Part shown: in pieces, positions 17,088-30,192 of the stretch
Position numbering within the stretch: the first letter of the stretch is position 1
Layout: each line of letters starts with the position of its first letter
Assembly: GCF_014651135.1 (NCBI RefSeq)
Contig: NZ_BMWH01000034.1
Span: 1-64,000, forward strand
Source: Streptomyces echinoruber
GTDB lineage: Bacteria; Actinomycetota; Actinomycetes; Streptomycetales; Streptomycetaceae
DNA length: 64,000 nt
Direction of reading: 5' to 3'
Notes under the pieces: generated by a model
Seen by the model: the letters and a program-made list of their open reading frames with translations, nothing else
The model's database searches: none
Told to the model about the DNA's origin: nothing
Made by a program: the position numbers and the translations under genes

Positions 17088-17816
17088 ATGGCGGTCTTCG
17101 TCGCGCTCGGCGCGTTCCTCATGACGCTGGCCGGCGGCTGGACGGCACAACGCGTGACCGACCGCCGCCACCTGGTGCTGGGCCTGGCCGGCGGCCTGAT
17201 GCTCGGCGTGGTCGGCCTCGACCTGCTGCCCGAGGCCCTGGAGGCGGCCGGCACCGAGGTGTTCGGCGTACCCGCCGCGCTGCTGCTGTTCGTCACCGGC
17301 TTCCTGCTGGCCCACCTGGTGGAGCGGCTGCTGGCCGCCCGCCGCGCGGCGCACGGCGCCGGGGAGCACGACCACCGGGCGCCCGAGGTGGGCCTGACCG
17401 CGGCCGCCGCGATGGTCGGGCACAGCGCCATGGACGGCCTGGCGATCGGCGCCGCCTTCCAGGTCGGCGGCGGCATGGGCCTGGCCGTCGCGCTCGCCGT
17501 GATCGCGCACGACTTCGCCGACGGCTTCAACACCTACACCCTCACCAGCCTGTACGGAAACGCCCGCCGCCGCGCCGTGACCATGCTGGTCGCGGACGCG
17601 CTGGCCCCCGTGGTGGGCGCGGCCTGCACCTCGTTCCTCACCATCCCCGAACCGCTGCTCGGCGGCTACCTCGGCCTCTTCGGCGGCGCGCTGCTCTACC
17701 TCGCCGCCGCCGAGATCCTGCCCGAGGCCCACCACGAGCACCCCGCCCGCTCCACCCTGCTGTGCACGGTCGCGGGCGCCGCGTTCATCTGGCTGGTGGT
17801 CGGACTGGCGGCCTGA
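17088..17816 (+). CDS. ZIP-family metal transporter inside the cobalamin cluster
   Basis: A 242-residue membrane protein with about eight hydrophobic segments and the two ZIP metal-site motifs HSAMDGLAIGAAF (about 106-118) and HDFADGFNTY (about 142-151). A short His-containing loop (GEHDHRAPE) precedes the first, and EILPEAHHEH is a further candidate site near the C-terminus. ZIP proteins import divalent metals such as Zn, Fe or Mn into the cytoplasm. It is on the opposite strand to the cob genes and ends 17 bp from cobI. Cobalt uptake is a contextual inference only. Confidence 0.85.
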   Translation: MAVFVALGAFLMTLAGGWTAQRVTDRRHLVLGLAGGLMLGVVGLDLLPEALEAAGTEVFGVPAALLLFVTGFLLAHLVERLLAARRAAHGAGEHDHRAPEVGLTAAAAMVGHSAMDGLAIGAAFQVGGGMGLAVALAVIAHDFADGFNTYTLTSLYGNARRRAVTMLVADALAPVVGAACTSFLTIPEPLLGGYLGLFGGALLYLAAAEILPEAHHEHPARSTLLCTVAGAAFIWLVVGLAA

Positions 17817-17833
17817 CCGCCCCCGCGCGGCCC

Positions 17834-18565
17834 TCACAGCTTGCCGCCCCGGCCGCCGTCGCGCCGCGCGGGCGCGATCAGGGTCGACAGGTACGGCAGG
17901 GGAGCGCCGTCGAGGTCGGCGGCCGGCCGGATCGACTCCTCCGGCAGCCCCAGCGCCGACCCCCACACCGCGTCCCGCAGCCGCCCGGTCTCGGCGAGCG
18001 CCTCGGCGACCTCGCGGGCCTGCCGCCCGAACTTGTACGCCACCACGGTCCCCGGCCCGGCCAGGGCGTCCTTGAGCACGGCCGACCCCGCGGTCACCGG
18101 CACCAGCGTCAGCGGCTCGGTCCCCTCGGTGAGCACCGCCCCCGACCGCGCCGCGAGGTCCTGCATCGCGGTGATGCCCGGCACGGTCTCCACGGTCACG
18201 TCCGCGACCAGCCCGGCGACCGTCTGCGCCAAATAAGTGAAGGTCGAGTACACGTTCGGGTCGCCGATCGTCGCGAACGCCACCGTGCCGTGCTCCCGCA
18301 GCAGCGCCGCCACCCGCTCGCCGGCCGCGTCCCAGGCGGCCTCGCGCCGGGCCCGGTCGGACCGCTCGTTCAGCGCGAACACCACCCGGACCACCTTCTC
18401 CCGCGGCACGTAGTGCAGCACGGTCGCCTCGGCCCGCCCCCGCTCGCCCGTGTCCATCACCGGCACGACCACCACGTCGGCGGCCCGCAGGGCGTTCACA
18501 CCCTTCACGGTCACCAGCTCCGGATCGCCGGGACCCACCCCGACCCCGATCAGCCTGCTGCTCAT
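17834..18565 (-). CDS. cobI: precorrin-2 C20-methyltransferase CobI
   Basis: A 243-residue SAM-dependent tetrapyrrole methylase that makes precorrin-3A. Signatures: LIGVGVGPGDPELVTVKGV at the N-terminus, FATIGDPNVYSTFTYL, and ETVPGITAMQDLAARSG. The ATG at 18565 overlaps the cobB stop (ATGA). It is the last gene of the proximal half of the operon; the ZIP gene converges on it. Confidence 0.94.
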   Translation of the reverse strand: MSSRLIGVGVGPGDPELVTVKGVNALRAADVVVVPVMDTGERGRAEATVLHYVPREKVVRVVFALNERSDRARREAAWDAAGERVAALLREHGTVAFATIGDPNVYSTFTYLAQTVAGLVADVTVETVPGITAMQDLAARSGAVLTEGTEPLTLVPVTAGSAVLKDALAGPGTVVAYKFGRQAREVAEALAETGRLRDAVWGSALGLPEESIRPAADLDGAPLPYLSTLIAPARRDGGRGGKL

Positions 18566-19914
18566 GACGTCCGGCACCTCTCCACGAACCGACGGGCCAC
18601 ACCGGGCTCGGAGGCCCAGTGCGTGTGCAGGTAACTCGCGTGCACACCGCGCTCCACGAAGCCCTCGACCCGCGGCCGCGGGCCCCGCAGCCCCCACGCG
18701 GGGGCCCCACCGGCGCCGGGCTCCACGACGGTCCGGTGGAACTCGTGCCCCCGCATCCGCGTCCCCGCCGGGGCCAGCACACTGTCCCCGACGGCCACCG
18801 CCTCCCGGTAGCCGAGCGTCAGCCGCTCCGTCATCCGGGCGGTGGCGTCCAGCACCCCGCACATCGGCCGCCCGTCCAGCTCCCGGCACAGGTACAGCAG
18901 CCCGGCGCACTCGGCGGCCACCGGGGCCCCGCTCCACGCCAGCTCCGCCACGGCCTTGCGCAGCGGCTCGTTGGCGGACAGCTCCGCGGCGTACACCTCC
19001 GGGAACCCGCCGCCGATCACCAGCCCGCGCGTCCCCTCCGGCAGGTGCTCGTCACGCAGCGGGTCGAAGACGGCGACCTCCGCGCCGGCCGCGCGCAGCA
19101 GCTCCGCGTGCTCGGCGTAGGAGAAGGTGAACGCCTCCCCGCCGGCCACCGCCACGACCGTACGCTCCCGCACGGTGACCGCGGGCGGCTCCCACGCCGC
19201 GCCCGGCACCGCGCCCGCACCGCGCGCCAGCGCCAGCAGCGCCTGAAGGTCGCACCCGGCGGCCACCTGCGCGGCCATCGCCGCCACCGCCTCCACGGCC
19301 TGCGCCCGCCGCTCGGCCACCGGCACCAGCCCCAGGTGCCTCGACGGCATATCCACCTGCGGCGCCCGCCGCAGCACCCCCAGCACCGGCACCCCCGAGG
19401 AGTCCAGCGCCTCCCGCAGCAGCGCCTCGTGCCGGTCGGAGCCGACCTTGTTCAGGATCACGCCCCCGATCCGCACCTGCGGGTCCCACGACGCGAACCC
19501 GTGCACCAGCGCCGCCACCGACCGCGACTGCGCCGACGCGTCGACGACCAGCACCACCGGCGCCCGCAGCAGCTTGGCGACCTGCGCGGTCGACGCCAGC
19601 TCACCCGCGCCCGCGGCCCCGTCGTACAACCCCATCACGCCCTCCACGACGGCGAGGTCGCAGCCTCGCGCCCCGTGCAGGAACAGCGGGCCGATCAGCT
19701 CCGGACCGCACAGGTAGGCGTCGAGGTTGCGCCCGGGACGGCCGGTGGCCAGCGCGTGGTAGCCGGGGTCGATGTAGTCCGGCCCGACCTTGTGCGGGGA
19801 CACGGCCAGCCCCCGCGCGGCGAACGCGGCCATCAGCCCCGTGGCCACGGTGGTCTTGCCGCTGCCCGAACAGGGCGCGGCGACGACCAGCCGGGGCACC
19901 GACGCCGTCGTCAC
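18562..19914 (-). CDS. cobB: cobyrinate / hydrogenobyrinate a,c-diamide synthase CobB
   Basis: A 450-residue ATP- and glutamine-dependent amidase. The N-terminal P-loop is APCSGSGKTT (about 12-21), followed by HKVGPDYIDPGYH. The C-terminal class I glutaminase-like domain has VIGGGFPEVYAAEL and the nucleophile cysteine in AAECAGLLYL. It amidates the a and c side chains. Two adjacent GTG codons (19917 and 19914) are possible starts; 19914 gives the GTGA overlap with cobO seen at most other junctions. Confidence 0.94.
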   Translation of the reverse strand: MTTASVPRLVVAAPCSGSGKTTVATGLMAAFAARGLAVSPHKVGPDYIDPGYHALATGRPGRNLDAYLCGPELIGPLFLHGARGCDLAVVEGVMGLYDGAAGAGELASTAQVAKLLRAPVVLVVDASAQSRSVAALVHGFASWDPQVRIGGVILNKVGSDRHEALLREALDSSGVPVLGVLRRAPQVDMPSRHLGLVPVAERRAQAVEAVAAMAAQVAAGCDLQALLALARGAGAVPGAAWEPPAVTVRERTVVAVAGGEAFTFSYAEHAELLRAAGAEVAVFDPLRDEHLPEGTRGLVIGGGFPEVYAAELSANEPLRKAVAELAWSGAPVAAECAGLLYLCRELDGRPMCGVLDATARMTERLTLGYREAVAVGDSVLAPAGTRMRGHEFHRTVVEPGAGGAPAWGLRGPRPRVEGFVERGVHASYLHTHWASEPGVARRFVERCRTS

Positions 19915-20510
19915 CACTCGATGCCCTTCTGACCCTTCTGCCCGACGTCCATCGGGTGCTTCACCTTGGACATGTCGGTGACCAGATCGGCCGCCTCGAC
20001 CAGCTTCTCCGGCGCGTTGCGCCCGGTGATCACCACATGCTGGGTGCCCGGCCGGTCCCGCAGCACCTCCACGACCTCGTCGACGTCCACCCACCCCCAG
20101 TGCAGCGGGTAGGCGAACTCGTCCAGCACGTACAGCCGGTACGTCTCGGCGGCCAGGTCGCGCTTGACCTGCTCCCACCCCTCACGGGCCTTCTGCTCGT
20201 TGTCGAGCTGCGCGTCGCGCTGCACCCAGGACCAGCCCTCGCCCATCTTGTGCCACACGACGCTCCCGCCCTCGCCGGAGTCGCCCAGCACCCGCAGCGC
20301 CCGCTCCTCGCCGACCCGCCACTTCGCCGACTTGACGAACTGGAACACCCCGATCGGCCACCCCTGGTTCCAGGCGCGCAGCGCCAGCCCGAAGGCCGCC
20401 GTCGACTTGCCCTTGCCGACCCCGGTGTGCACGATCACCAGCGGCCGGTTGCGCCGCTGACGGGTCGTCAGACCGTCGTCCGGTACGACGCTCGGCTGTC
20501 CCTTCGGCAT
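19911..20510 (-). CDS. cobO: cob(I)yrinic acid a,c-diamide adenosyltransferase CobO
   Basis: A 199-residue CobO/BtuR ATP:corrinoid adenosyltransferase. The P-loop is GVGKGKST (30-37), followed by FGLALRAWNQGWPIGVFQFVK, and later YVLDEFAYPLHWGW and HVVITGRNAP. It adds the 5'-deoxyadenosyl ligand to cob(I)yrinate diamide. The ATG at 20510 shares one base with the preceding stop (TAATG). Full length and intact. Confidence 0.95.
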   Translation of the reverse strand: MPKGQPSVVPDDGLTTRQRRNRPLVIVHTGVGKGKSTAAFGLALRAWNQGWPIGVFQFVKSAKWRVGEERALRVLGDSGEGGSVVWHKMGEGWSWVQRDAQLDNEQKAREGWEQVKRDLAAETYRLYVLDEFAYPLHWGWVDVDEVVEVLRDRPGTQHVVITGRNAPEKLVEAADLVTDMSKVKHPMDVGQKGQKGIEW

Positions 20511-22560
20511 TACGCGGCCCTCCTCGACGTCCCCTGCACATCCCTGACCAGCCCGGCGATCGAGTCGGCCCGCAACTCGTCCAACGTCACCGCCGTACCG
20601 CCGAGTTCACCCGCGAGCCGCCCGGCCAGCCCCAGCCGCACCGGCCCCGACTCGCAGTCCACGACCACGGAGGCGACGCCCTCGGCGGCGAACAGCCGCG
20701 CGGCCCGCGAGGCCGGCGCCACCGGCTCGGGCCCACCCGTCGCCCGGCCACCACCCCGGCCGGAGGCGCTGCGCGCCGCCCCTCCGTCTGTCGCCCGCCC
20801 GTCGGTCACCACCACCAGCAGCGCCCGCCGCGCCGGGTCCCGCAGCCGCTCGACCCGCAGCACCTCGTGGGCGCGCAGCAGCCCGGCGGCCAGCGGGGTC
20901 CGGCCACCGGTGGGCAGCGACTCCAGACGGGCCGCCGCCGCGTCCACGGAGGAGGTCGGCGGCAGCGCGACCTGCGCGTCCTTCCCGCGGAAGGTCACCA
21001 ACCCCACCTTGTCGCGCCGCTGGTAGGCGTCCAGCAGCAGCGACAGCACGGCGCCCTTGACGGCACTCATCCGCTGCCGCGCCGCCATCGACCCGGAGGC
21101 GTCCACGACGAACAGCACGAGATTGCCCTCACGACCCTCCCGCACCGCCTGCCGCAGGTCGTCCCGGCGCACCACCAGACCAGGGCCGGAGCGGCCCCGC
21201 GCCCTCTGATGCGGGGCGGCCGCCTGCACGGTCGCGGCCAGGTGAAGCTTGGTGAGGACACCCCGGGGGCGGCGAGCCCCGGTGGTGCGCCCGTGCTCGG
21301 TCCGGGCCCGTGAGCGCCGGCCCGCGACGCCCTCACCGACGCCGGGCACGCTCAGCACCCTGGTACGAAAGGGCTCGGCGGCCCGGACGGGCGCCTGCTC
21401 ACCGCCACCGGAAACCTGCGGTTCGCCGCCCTCGCCGGCCTCGGGGCGCGCGGAGGCGTCACCGTCGCCCGCGGGCCCGTCCTGCGGCGGCCGGCCACCG
21501 CCCCCGCCGCCCGGACCGTCCGGGTCGGGGTCGTCGTCACCGTCGCCCTCGGAGTCGGCGAACTGCTCCAGCGTCTCGTCGAGCTTGTCCTCGTCCAGGC
21601 CCGGCGCATCGAACGGATTGCGGCGCCGCCGGTGCGGCAGCGCCAGCAGCGCCGCCTGCCGCACGTCCTCGGCGAGCACGTCGGTCCGCCCGGCCCACGC
21701 GGCCAGCGCGGTCGCGGTGCGGGCCATCACGATGTCGGCGCGCATGCCGTCCACCTCGAAGGCGGCACAAGTCGCCGCGATCTGCTTGAGCGCCCCGTCG
21801 CCGAGGCGCACCTGCGGCAGCAGCTCCCGCGCCGCCGCGATCCGCCGCCGTACGGCGGCCTCCTCGTCCGCCCACCGCGCGGCGAAGGCGGCCGGGTCGG
21901 CGTCGTAGGCGAGGCGCCGCCTGACGACCTCGACGCGCTGCTCGGGTTCCCGGGAAGCCTTCACCTCGACGGTCAGCCCGAACCGGTCCAGCAACTGCGG
22001 CCGCAGCTCGCCCTCCTCGGGGTTCATGGTCCCGACGAGCAGGAACCGGGCCGCGTGCCGCACGGAGACGCCCTCGCGCTCGACGTAGGAGGCGCCCATC
22101 GCGGCCGCGTCCAGCAGCAGGTCGACGAGGTGGTCGTGGAGGAGGTTGACCTCGTCGACGTAGAGGATGCCGCGGTGCGCCTCGGCCAGCAGGCCCGGCT
22201 CGAACGCCTTCACGCCCTCCGCGAGGGCGCGCTCGATGTCCAGGGCGCCGACCAGCCGGTCCTCGGAGGCACCGACCGGCAACTCGACCATCCGCGCGGG
22301 GCGCCGGGTGCCCGGACCCGGCTCGTGCGGCCCGTCCGGGCACGCCGGGTCGGGGGAGGCCGGGTCGCAGGAGAAGCGGCAGCCGGGGACGACGTCCACC
22401 TCGGGCAGCAGCGCCGACAGGGCGCGCACGGCCGTCGACTTGGCGGTGCCCTTCTCGCCGCGCACGAGGACTCCGCCGACGGCCGGACTCACCGCGTTGA
22501 GGAGCAGCGCCAGGCGGAGGTCGTCCTGGCCGACGACGGCCGTGAACGGGAACGGGGTGG

Positions 22561-22564
<4 letters not shown>
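20510..22564 (-). CDS. fused ChlI/ChlD-type chelatase subunit, CobN partner
   Basis: A 684-residue AAA+ plus von Willebrand A protein. Walker A is GEKGTAKST (36-44) and Walker [12 protein letters not shown], with the [19 protein letters not shown] segment of magnesium-chelatase I subunits. A Gly/Asp/Pro-rich linker (about 355-405) leads to a C-terminal vWA domain with the MIDAS motif FVVDASGSM and TFRGKDAQ. It resembles BchI-BchD in one chain and would replace CobS and CobT in powering CobN. The GTG start at 22564 overlaps the cobN stop. No CobS/CobT genes are in the window. Confidence 0.88.
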
Positions 22565-26210
<3,646 letters not shown>

Positions 26211-26214
<4 letters not shown>

Positions 26215-27719
26215 GCGGGCGCTCCCGGGGGAATGAAAGGCAGTCCTTGCGGCGCGCCCGACTCGATGAGCCGCCACAGCGCGTCCGTGTCCGCGTGCTG
26301 TTCGATCAGGTCGCCGAGCCGGTCGAGCTGTTCCTCGCGCAGCGCGGCGAACGACGTGTCGGGGGCCGGGGTGAAGCGGCGGCCCGCGGCGGCGGCGACC
26401 TCGCGCAGGAAGGCGCGCCGGAAGCCGTCCGACTCCAGCGAGCCGTGCCAGTGGGTGCCCCAGACGGCGCCGACCCGGCAGCCGTCCAGGAAGGGTTCGC
26501 CGCCGGTGACGTCGGCGACGCCGTGGTGGATCTCGTAGCCCTCCACGTGCTCGCCGAGCGCCTCGCCGGCCGGCCGGGCGAGGGTCTTCTCGCGGGCGAA
26601 GCGGACGCGTACGGGCAGCAGTCCGAGGCCGTCGACGTGGCCTTGGCGGCTCTCCACCTCGTCCTCGATGTGCTCGCCGAGGATCTGAAACCCGCCGCAG
26701 ATGCCGAGGACGGGGCGTCCCTCGGCCGCCCGGCGCCGGATCGTCTCCGCCAGGCCGCGCTCGCGCAGCCACTGCAGTGCCCGCACGGTGCCGCGGGTGC
26801 CCGGGATCACCACCAGGTCGGCGTCGGCCAGTTCCTCCGGCCGGTCCACGAACCGCACCACCACGCCCGGTTCGGCGGCCAGCGCGTCGACGTCCGTGAA
26901 GTTGGACATCAGCGGGATCGCGCAGACGGCGACCCGCAGCACGTCCGCGCCGACGGGTGGGGCGACCACCGACTCGCGCACGGCGCCGCGCAGCGACACC
27001 GCCATCCCGTCCTCCTCGTCGATGCCGAGGCCGTGCCGGAAGGGCAGCACGCCGTAGGCGGGCCGTCCGGTGAGGTCGCGCAGCATGTCCAGGCCGGGTT
27101 CCAGCAGCGACACGTCGCCGCGGAACTTGTTGACGAGGAACCCGGCGACCAGCTCCTGGTCCTCGCGCGAGAGCAGGGCGAGGGTGCCGAAGAAGGAGGC
27201 GAAGACGCCGCCGCGGTCGATGTCGCCGACGACGAGCACGGGCAGCCGGGCGTTGCGGGCGATGCCCATGTTGACGATGTCGGTGCGGCGCAGGTTGATC
27301 TCGGCCGGGCTGCCCGCCCCCTCGCAGATCACCGCGTCGTACGTGGCCCGCAACTCGGCCAGGCAGTCCAGCACGGTGCCGAGGAGCTGTTGCTGCCGCC
27401 CGCCGTGGTAGCCGCGCGCGCTCAGCTCGCCCACCGGCCTGCCCAGCAGCACGACCTGGCTGCTGTGCTCGCCGCCGGGCTTGAGCAGCACCGGGTTCAT
27501 CAGCGCGGTCGGCTCGATGCGGCACGCCTGGGCCTGCATGGCCTGGGCCCGGCCGATCTCGGCGCCTTCGCGCGTGACGAAGGAGTTGAGGGACATGTTC
27601 TGCGCCTTGAACGGCGCCACCTTCACGCCCTGCCGCACCAGCCACCGGCAGATCCCGGCGGTGACCACGCTCTTGCCGGCGTCGGAGGTGGTACCGGCGA
27701 CCAGCAGACCCCCGCTCAT
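26211..27719 (-). CDS. cobQ: cobyric acid synthase CobQ
   Basis: A 502-residue ATP-dependent synthase that amidates side chains b, d, e and g. The N-terminal dethiobiotin-synthetase-like domain (LLVAGTTSDAGKSVVTAGI, then APFKAQNMSLNS) precedes a triad-type class I glutaminase domain with the Cys nucleophile in VLGICGGFQILG and the catalytic His in GTHWHGSLE. The ATG at 27719 overlaps the cbiB stop. Second gene of the riboswitch-led operon. Confidence 0.96.
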
Positions 27720-28744
27720 GCCTCACGTCCCTTCGTCGCCAACCGTGTCACCAGCCGTCGTGTCACCGGCCGCCGCGTCATCAGCCGTCGTGTCACCGGC
27801 TGTCGCGTCACCAGCCGTCGGGTCAGCGCGCGTCCGGTGACGCACGCGCCGAATGCCAGCCAGCCGACGCGCCGGGAGAGCCGTACGGCCCGTTCGATGT
27901 CGTCCACCCGCACGGCGCGCCCGCCGGGGTTGAGCACCGGCCGGTGCTCGACGCGGCCGCCGTAGGACAGCGTGCCGCCGAGCCGCACGCCGAGCGCGCC
28001 CGCGAACGAGGCCTCCACGGGCCCGGCGTTGGGGCTCGGGTGCCGGGCGGCGTCCGCGCGCCAGGCGCGGACGGCACCGCGCGGGTCCGGCCCGGCCAGG
28101 GCCGCGAGCGCGGCGGTCAGCCGGGCGCCCGGCCAGCCGGCGAGGTCGTCCAGGCGGGCGGAGGCCCAGCCGAAGCGCGCGTAGCGGGGCGAGCGGTGGC
28201 CGACCATGGCGTCCAGCGTGTTCACGGCCCGGAAGCCGACCAGCCCCGGCACTCCGGCCACGGCCCCCCACACCAGGGCGCCGACCACCGCGTCGGAGGT
28301 GTTCTCGGCGACGGACTCGACGACGGCGCGGGCGATCCCGTCGGCGTCCAGGGCGTGCGGGTCGCGGCCGCACAGGTGCGGCAGCCGGGCGCGCGCGGCC
28401 TCGACGTCGCCCGCCTCCAGGGCGCGGCCGACGGTGCGCGCCTCGCGGGCCAGCGAGGTGCCGCCGACGACCGCCCAGGTGGCGGCCGCGGTCAGCGCGA
28501 CGGAGGCAGTACGGGAGGCGCGTACGGAGCGGGCGGCCACGGCCGCGAGCGCCACGGCGCCGCCGGCGCACACCGCGGTGTGCAGGGCGCCCCAGCCGCG
28601 GTGGTCCCGCCACAGGACCTGCTCCACGGCGCCGGCGGCACGTCCGAACAGGGCGACCGGATGCCCGCGGCGCGGATCGCCGAGGAGCAGGTCACCGAGG
28701 AGGCCGGCGGCGGCGCCGTACGCGTGGACGCGATCGGCACCCAT
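27716..28744 (-). CDS. cbiB: adenosylcobinamide-phosphate synthase CbiB (CobD)
   Basis: A 342-residue inner-membrane protein that joins aminopropanol (phosphate) to adenosylcobyric acid. Family motifs: GDPRRGHPVALFGR near the N-terminus, ESVAENTSDAVVGALVWGA, and NTLDAMVGHRSPRYARFGWASAR. Several hydrophobic segments are present. The last 34 residues are a Val-Thr-Arg-Arg repeat encoded by 15-bp tandem units, not part of the family. The ATG at 28744 is preferred; a TTG at 28771 would add nine residues. First gene after the cobalamin riboswitch. Confidence 0.92.
   Translation of the reverse strand: MGADRVHAYGAAAGLLGDLLLGDPRRGHPVALFGRAAGAVEQVLWRDHRGWGALHTAVCAGGAVALAAVAARSVRASRTASVALTAAATWAVVGGTSLAREARTVGRALEAGDVEAARARLPHLCGRDPHALDADGIARAVVESVAENTSDAVVGALVWGAVAGVPGLVGFRAVNTLDAMVGHRSPRYARFGWASARLDDLAGWPGARLTAALAALAGPDPRGAVRAWRADAARHPSPNAGPVEASFAGALGVRLGGTLSYGGRVEHRPVLNPGGRAVRVDDIERAVRLSRRVGWLAFGACVTGRALTRRLVTRQPVTRRLMTRRPVTRRLVTRLATKGREA
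27746..27820. repeat. 15-bp tandem repeat in the 3' end of cbiB
   Basis: Five 15-bp units related to TGTCACCAGCCGTCG run head-to-tail. They are read in frame as the basic repeat at the CbiB C-terminus. Confidence 0.9.
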
Positions 28745-28844
28745 CGGCTCAGCCGACCGGGACGTGCGCAAGGGGCAGGGCTCGGTCCGGTGGGCTCAAA
28801 CGGCAGGCGCGCATCGCGGTATGTCCTCACTCAGGGTGTCCACG

Positions 28845-28962
28845 CCCTGGTTCGACGAGACCGGCGGTGAGAGTTCCTGGCTCCCGGGGAACGCCTCCCC
28901 GGTCACAGTGGCGGGACCGCGCCGGACTCGCACCGGCTTCCTCTCGCTCCGCCGTACATGGC
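28845..28962 (-). promoter_or_regulatory. cobalamin (B12) riboswitch
   Basis: On the minus strand the leader of cbiB carries the conserved core GCCGGTGCGAGTCCGGCGCG, then GTCCCGCCACTGTGACCGG, and the B12-box-like GCCAGGAACTCTCACC. The order is that of adenosylcobalamin aptamers. It lies 100-220 nt before the cbiB start, so B12 should switch off the cobalamin operon. Exact edges are approximate. Confidence 0.88.
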
Positions 28963-28968
28963 TCAGGC

Positions 28969-28998
28969 AGTCCACCACGCCTGTTCGACGGCCGTCAA
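28969..28998 (-). promoter_or_regulatory. candidate promoter of the cobalamin operon
   Basis: TTGACG (28993-28998) and TGGACT (28969-28974) on the minus strand are 18 nt apart. Transcription would then start near 28962, just before the riboswitch core. Confidence 0.5.
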
Positions 28999-29163
28999 CT
29001 TGCCGCTGACCTGGGAAGGGAGATTGTGCTGAGGCCCACAGCGGAGGGGAACCATGCCGGTTTTCGACCTAGGCGGCCCCAACGGACTCGCCTAAACTGG
29101 GACATTGCAAACTCCGGGCGGTCCAACGCGGGGGGACGCCGGGTCTCGCCAGGGGAGGTCGGT

Positions 29164-29361
29164 GTGGAGCGTCCGGACTCGGCCACGCTGCGCTGGTGCG
29201 TCAGCAGCCACAGTGACAGCGGTACATGCGTCGAAGTGGCGGTGGCAGCGGAGGCGGTGTTCGTCCGTCACTTCTGGAACCGGATCGCGGGACACATCGC
29301 GGTGTCCCGGGATGCGTGGCAGGCGTTTGTGGACGCGCTGGGCTCTTCCGGTGCGGGGTGA
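29164..29361 (+). CDS. DUF397 family protein
   Basis: A 65-residue protein with the DUF397 pattern: an N-terminal RWCVSSHSDSGTCVEVAVA block in place of the usual WRKSSYSGNGGNCVEVA, and a C-terminal VSRDAWQAFVDAL block. Streptomyces DUF397 proteins usually lie next to an XRE/DUF5753 regulator and are thought to counteract or partner it. Here the regulator is 0.8 kb away on the other strand. The middle (FVRHFWNRIAGHI) is unlike the family consensus. GTG start at 29164, with AGGGGAGG upstream. Confidence 0.75.
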   Translation: MERPDSATLRWCVSSHSDSGTCVEVAVAAEAVFVRHFWNRIAGHIAVSRDAWQAFVDALGSSGAG

Positions 29362-29371
29362 GGGGGAGGAA

Positions 29372-29674
29372 ATGACGGGACACCAGTCGGCCGGATTGCG
29401 GCCCGAGGAAAGGGAGGCTGCCCGGGCCCCCGCTTCCGGGCAGTTGTCGGCCCCGGGCCTTGTGGCCCTCTGTGTACTCGGCGGTGTCGTTGCCGCGTGC
29501 GTGGGCGCGGTAGCGGGTCTCCTGCTGCCCGAGGGGTGGACACGCACGCTGGTGTGGACCGTGGTGGCCACAGCGGTGGCGCTGTCCCTCGGATTCTGGC
29601 GAGGCCGTCGCGGACGGCTCATCGGTGGTCGCCGGAGGCCTGTTCCGGGACCACCGCCCGGCGGTCCGCGCTGA
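29372..29674 (+). CDS. small membrane protein, function unknown
   Basis: A 100-residue protein with two predicted membrane helices (about 28-51 and 57-75), a charged N-terminus and a basic, Pro/Gly-rich tail (GRRRPVPGPPPGG). The ATG at 29372 follows GGGGGAGGA and lies 10 bp after the DUF397 gene, so the two are probably one transcript. Its 3' end overlaps the convergent membrane-protein gene by 56 bp. I do not recognise a family. Confidence 0.65.
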   Translation: MTGHQSAGLRPEEREAARAPASGQLSAPGLVALCVLGGVVAACVGAVAGLLLPEGWTRTLVWTVVATAVALSLGFWRGRRGRLIGGRRRPVPGPPPGGPR

Positions 29675-30149
29675 GGGTCGGCGGCTGCACGGGGACAGAG
29701 GTGCACTCACTCACCAGCCTGCCCATGCGCATGCTCAGACCTGTGACGAAGGACATGGCAGTGGCGACCAAGGAACCGGTCACCAGCGGTGACGTGATGC
29801 CGAGCATCCCTGCCACCAGGAGGAGCCCGCCCACGCAGGCGAGCACGGCGACAACACAGCCCGTGCAGCACATGAGCGCGTGTCGTAAAGACAGCCGGCT
29901 CTCCCGGGCCTGGGCCTGGAGCAGCCGGATCCAGTCGTCCGTGCGCTGTTTGTCGAGGCCGTTCATCCGGTCGGCCCATTCCTGACGCTCGATGGCCGCT
30001 CGGACGAGTCGGTCGTACGAATGCATCCCTGAAGAGGACGGAGGATCCGGATCCTCGCCCTCTCCTTGCTCCACTTCCGCCTCGGCGGTCGGCCCGGGGA
30101 TGCGCACGACGGTGCGAACTCTTTGCCACCACTCCCGCGCGCCTGGCAT
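29619..30149 (-). CDS. membrane protein downstream of the XRE regulator, function unknown
   Basis: A 176-residue protein. The N-terminal half is soluble and acidic (VEQGEGEDPDPPSSSG), followed by a helical stretch (YDRLVRAAIERQEWADRMNGL). Two membrane helices lie at about 91-113 and 117-138, the first with CCTGC. The ATG at 30149 has GGGGAGG 8 nt upstream and is 43 bp after the XRE gene, so the two are likely co-transcribed. No family recognised. The 3' end overlaps the opposite-strand gene. Confidence 0.7.
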   Translation of the reverse strand: MPGAREWWQRVRTVVRIPGPTAEAEVEQGEGEDPDPPSSSGMHSYDRLVRAAIERQEWADRMNGLDKQRTDDWIRLLQAQARESRLSLRHALMCCTGCVVAVLACVGGLLLVAGMLGITSPLVTGSLVATAMSFVTGLSMRMGRLVSECTSVPVQPPTLSADRRAVVPEQASGDHR

Positions 30150-30192
30150 GTCGCGACCTCCCCTCGGTGTCCCCGGGCACCCGGCCCGGCGA

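Noticed and set aside
29372-30149. The two converging membrane genes as a toxin-antitoxin pair
   Set aside because: Sizes, separate strands and the linked regulator give no known toxin-antitoxin family. Only the unusual arrangement is reported.
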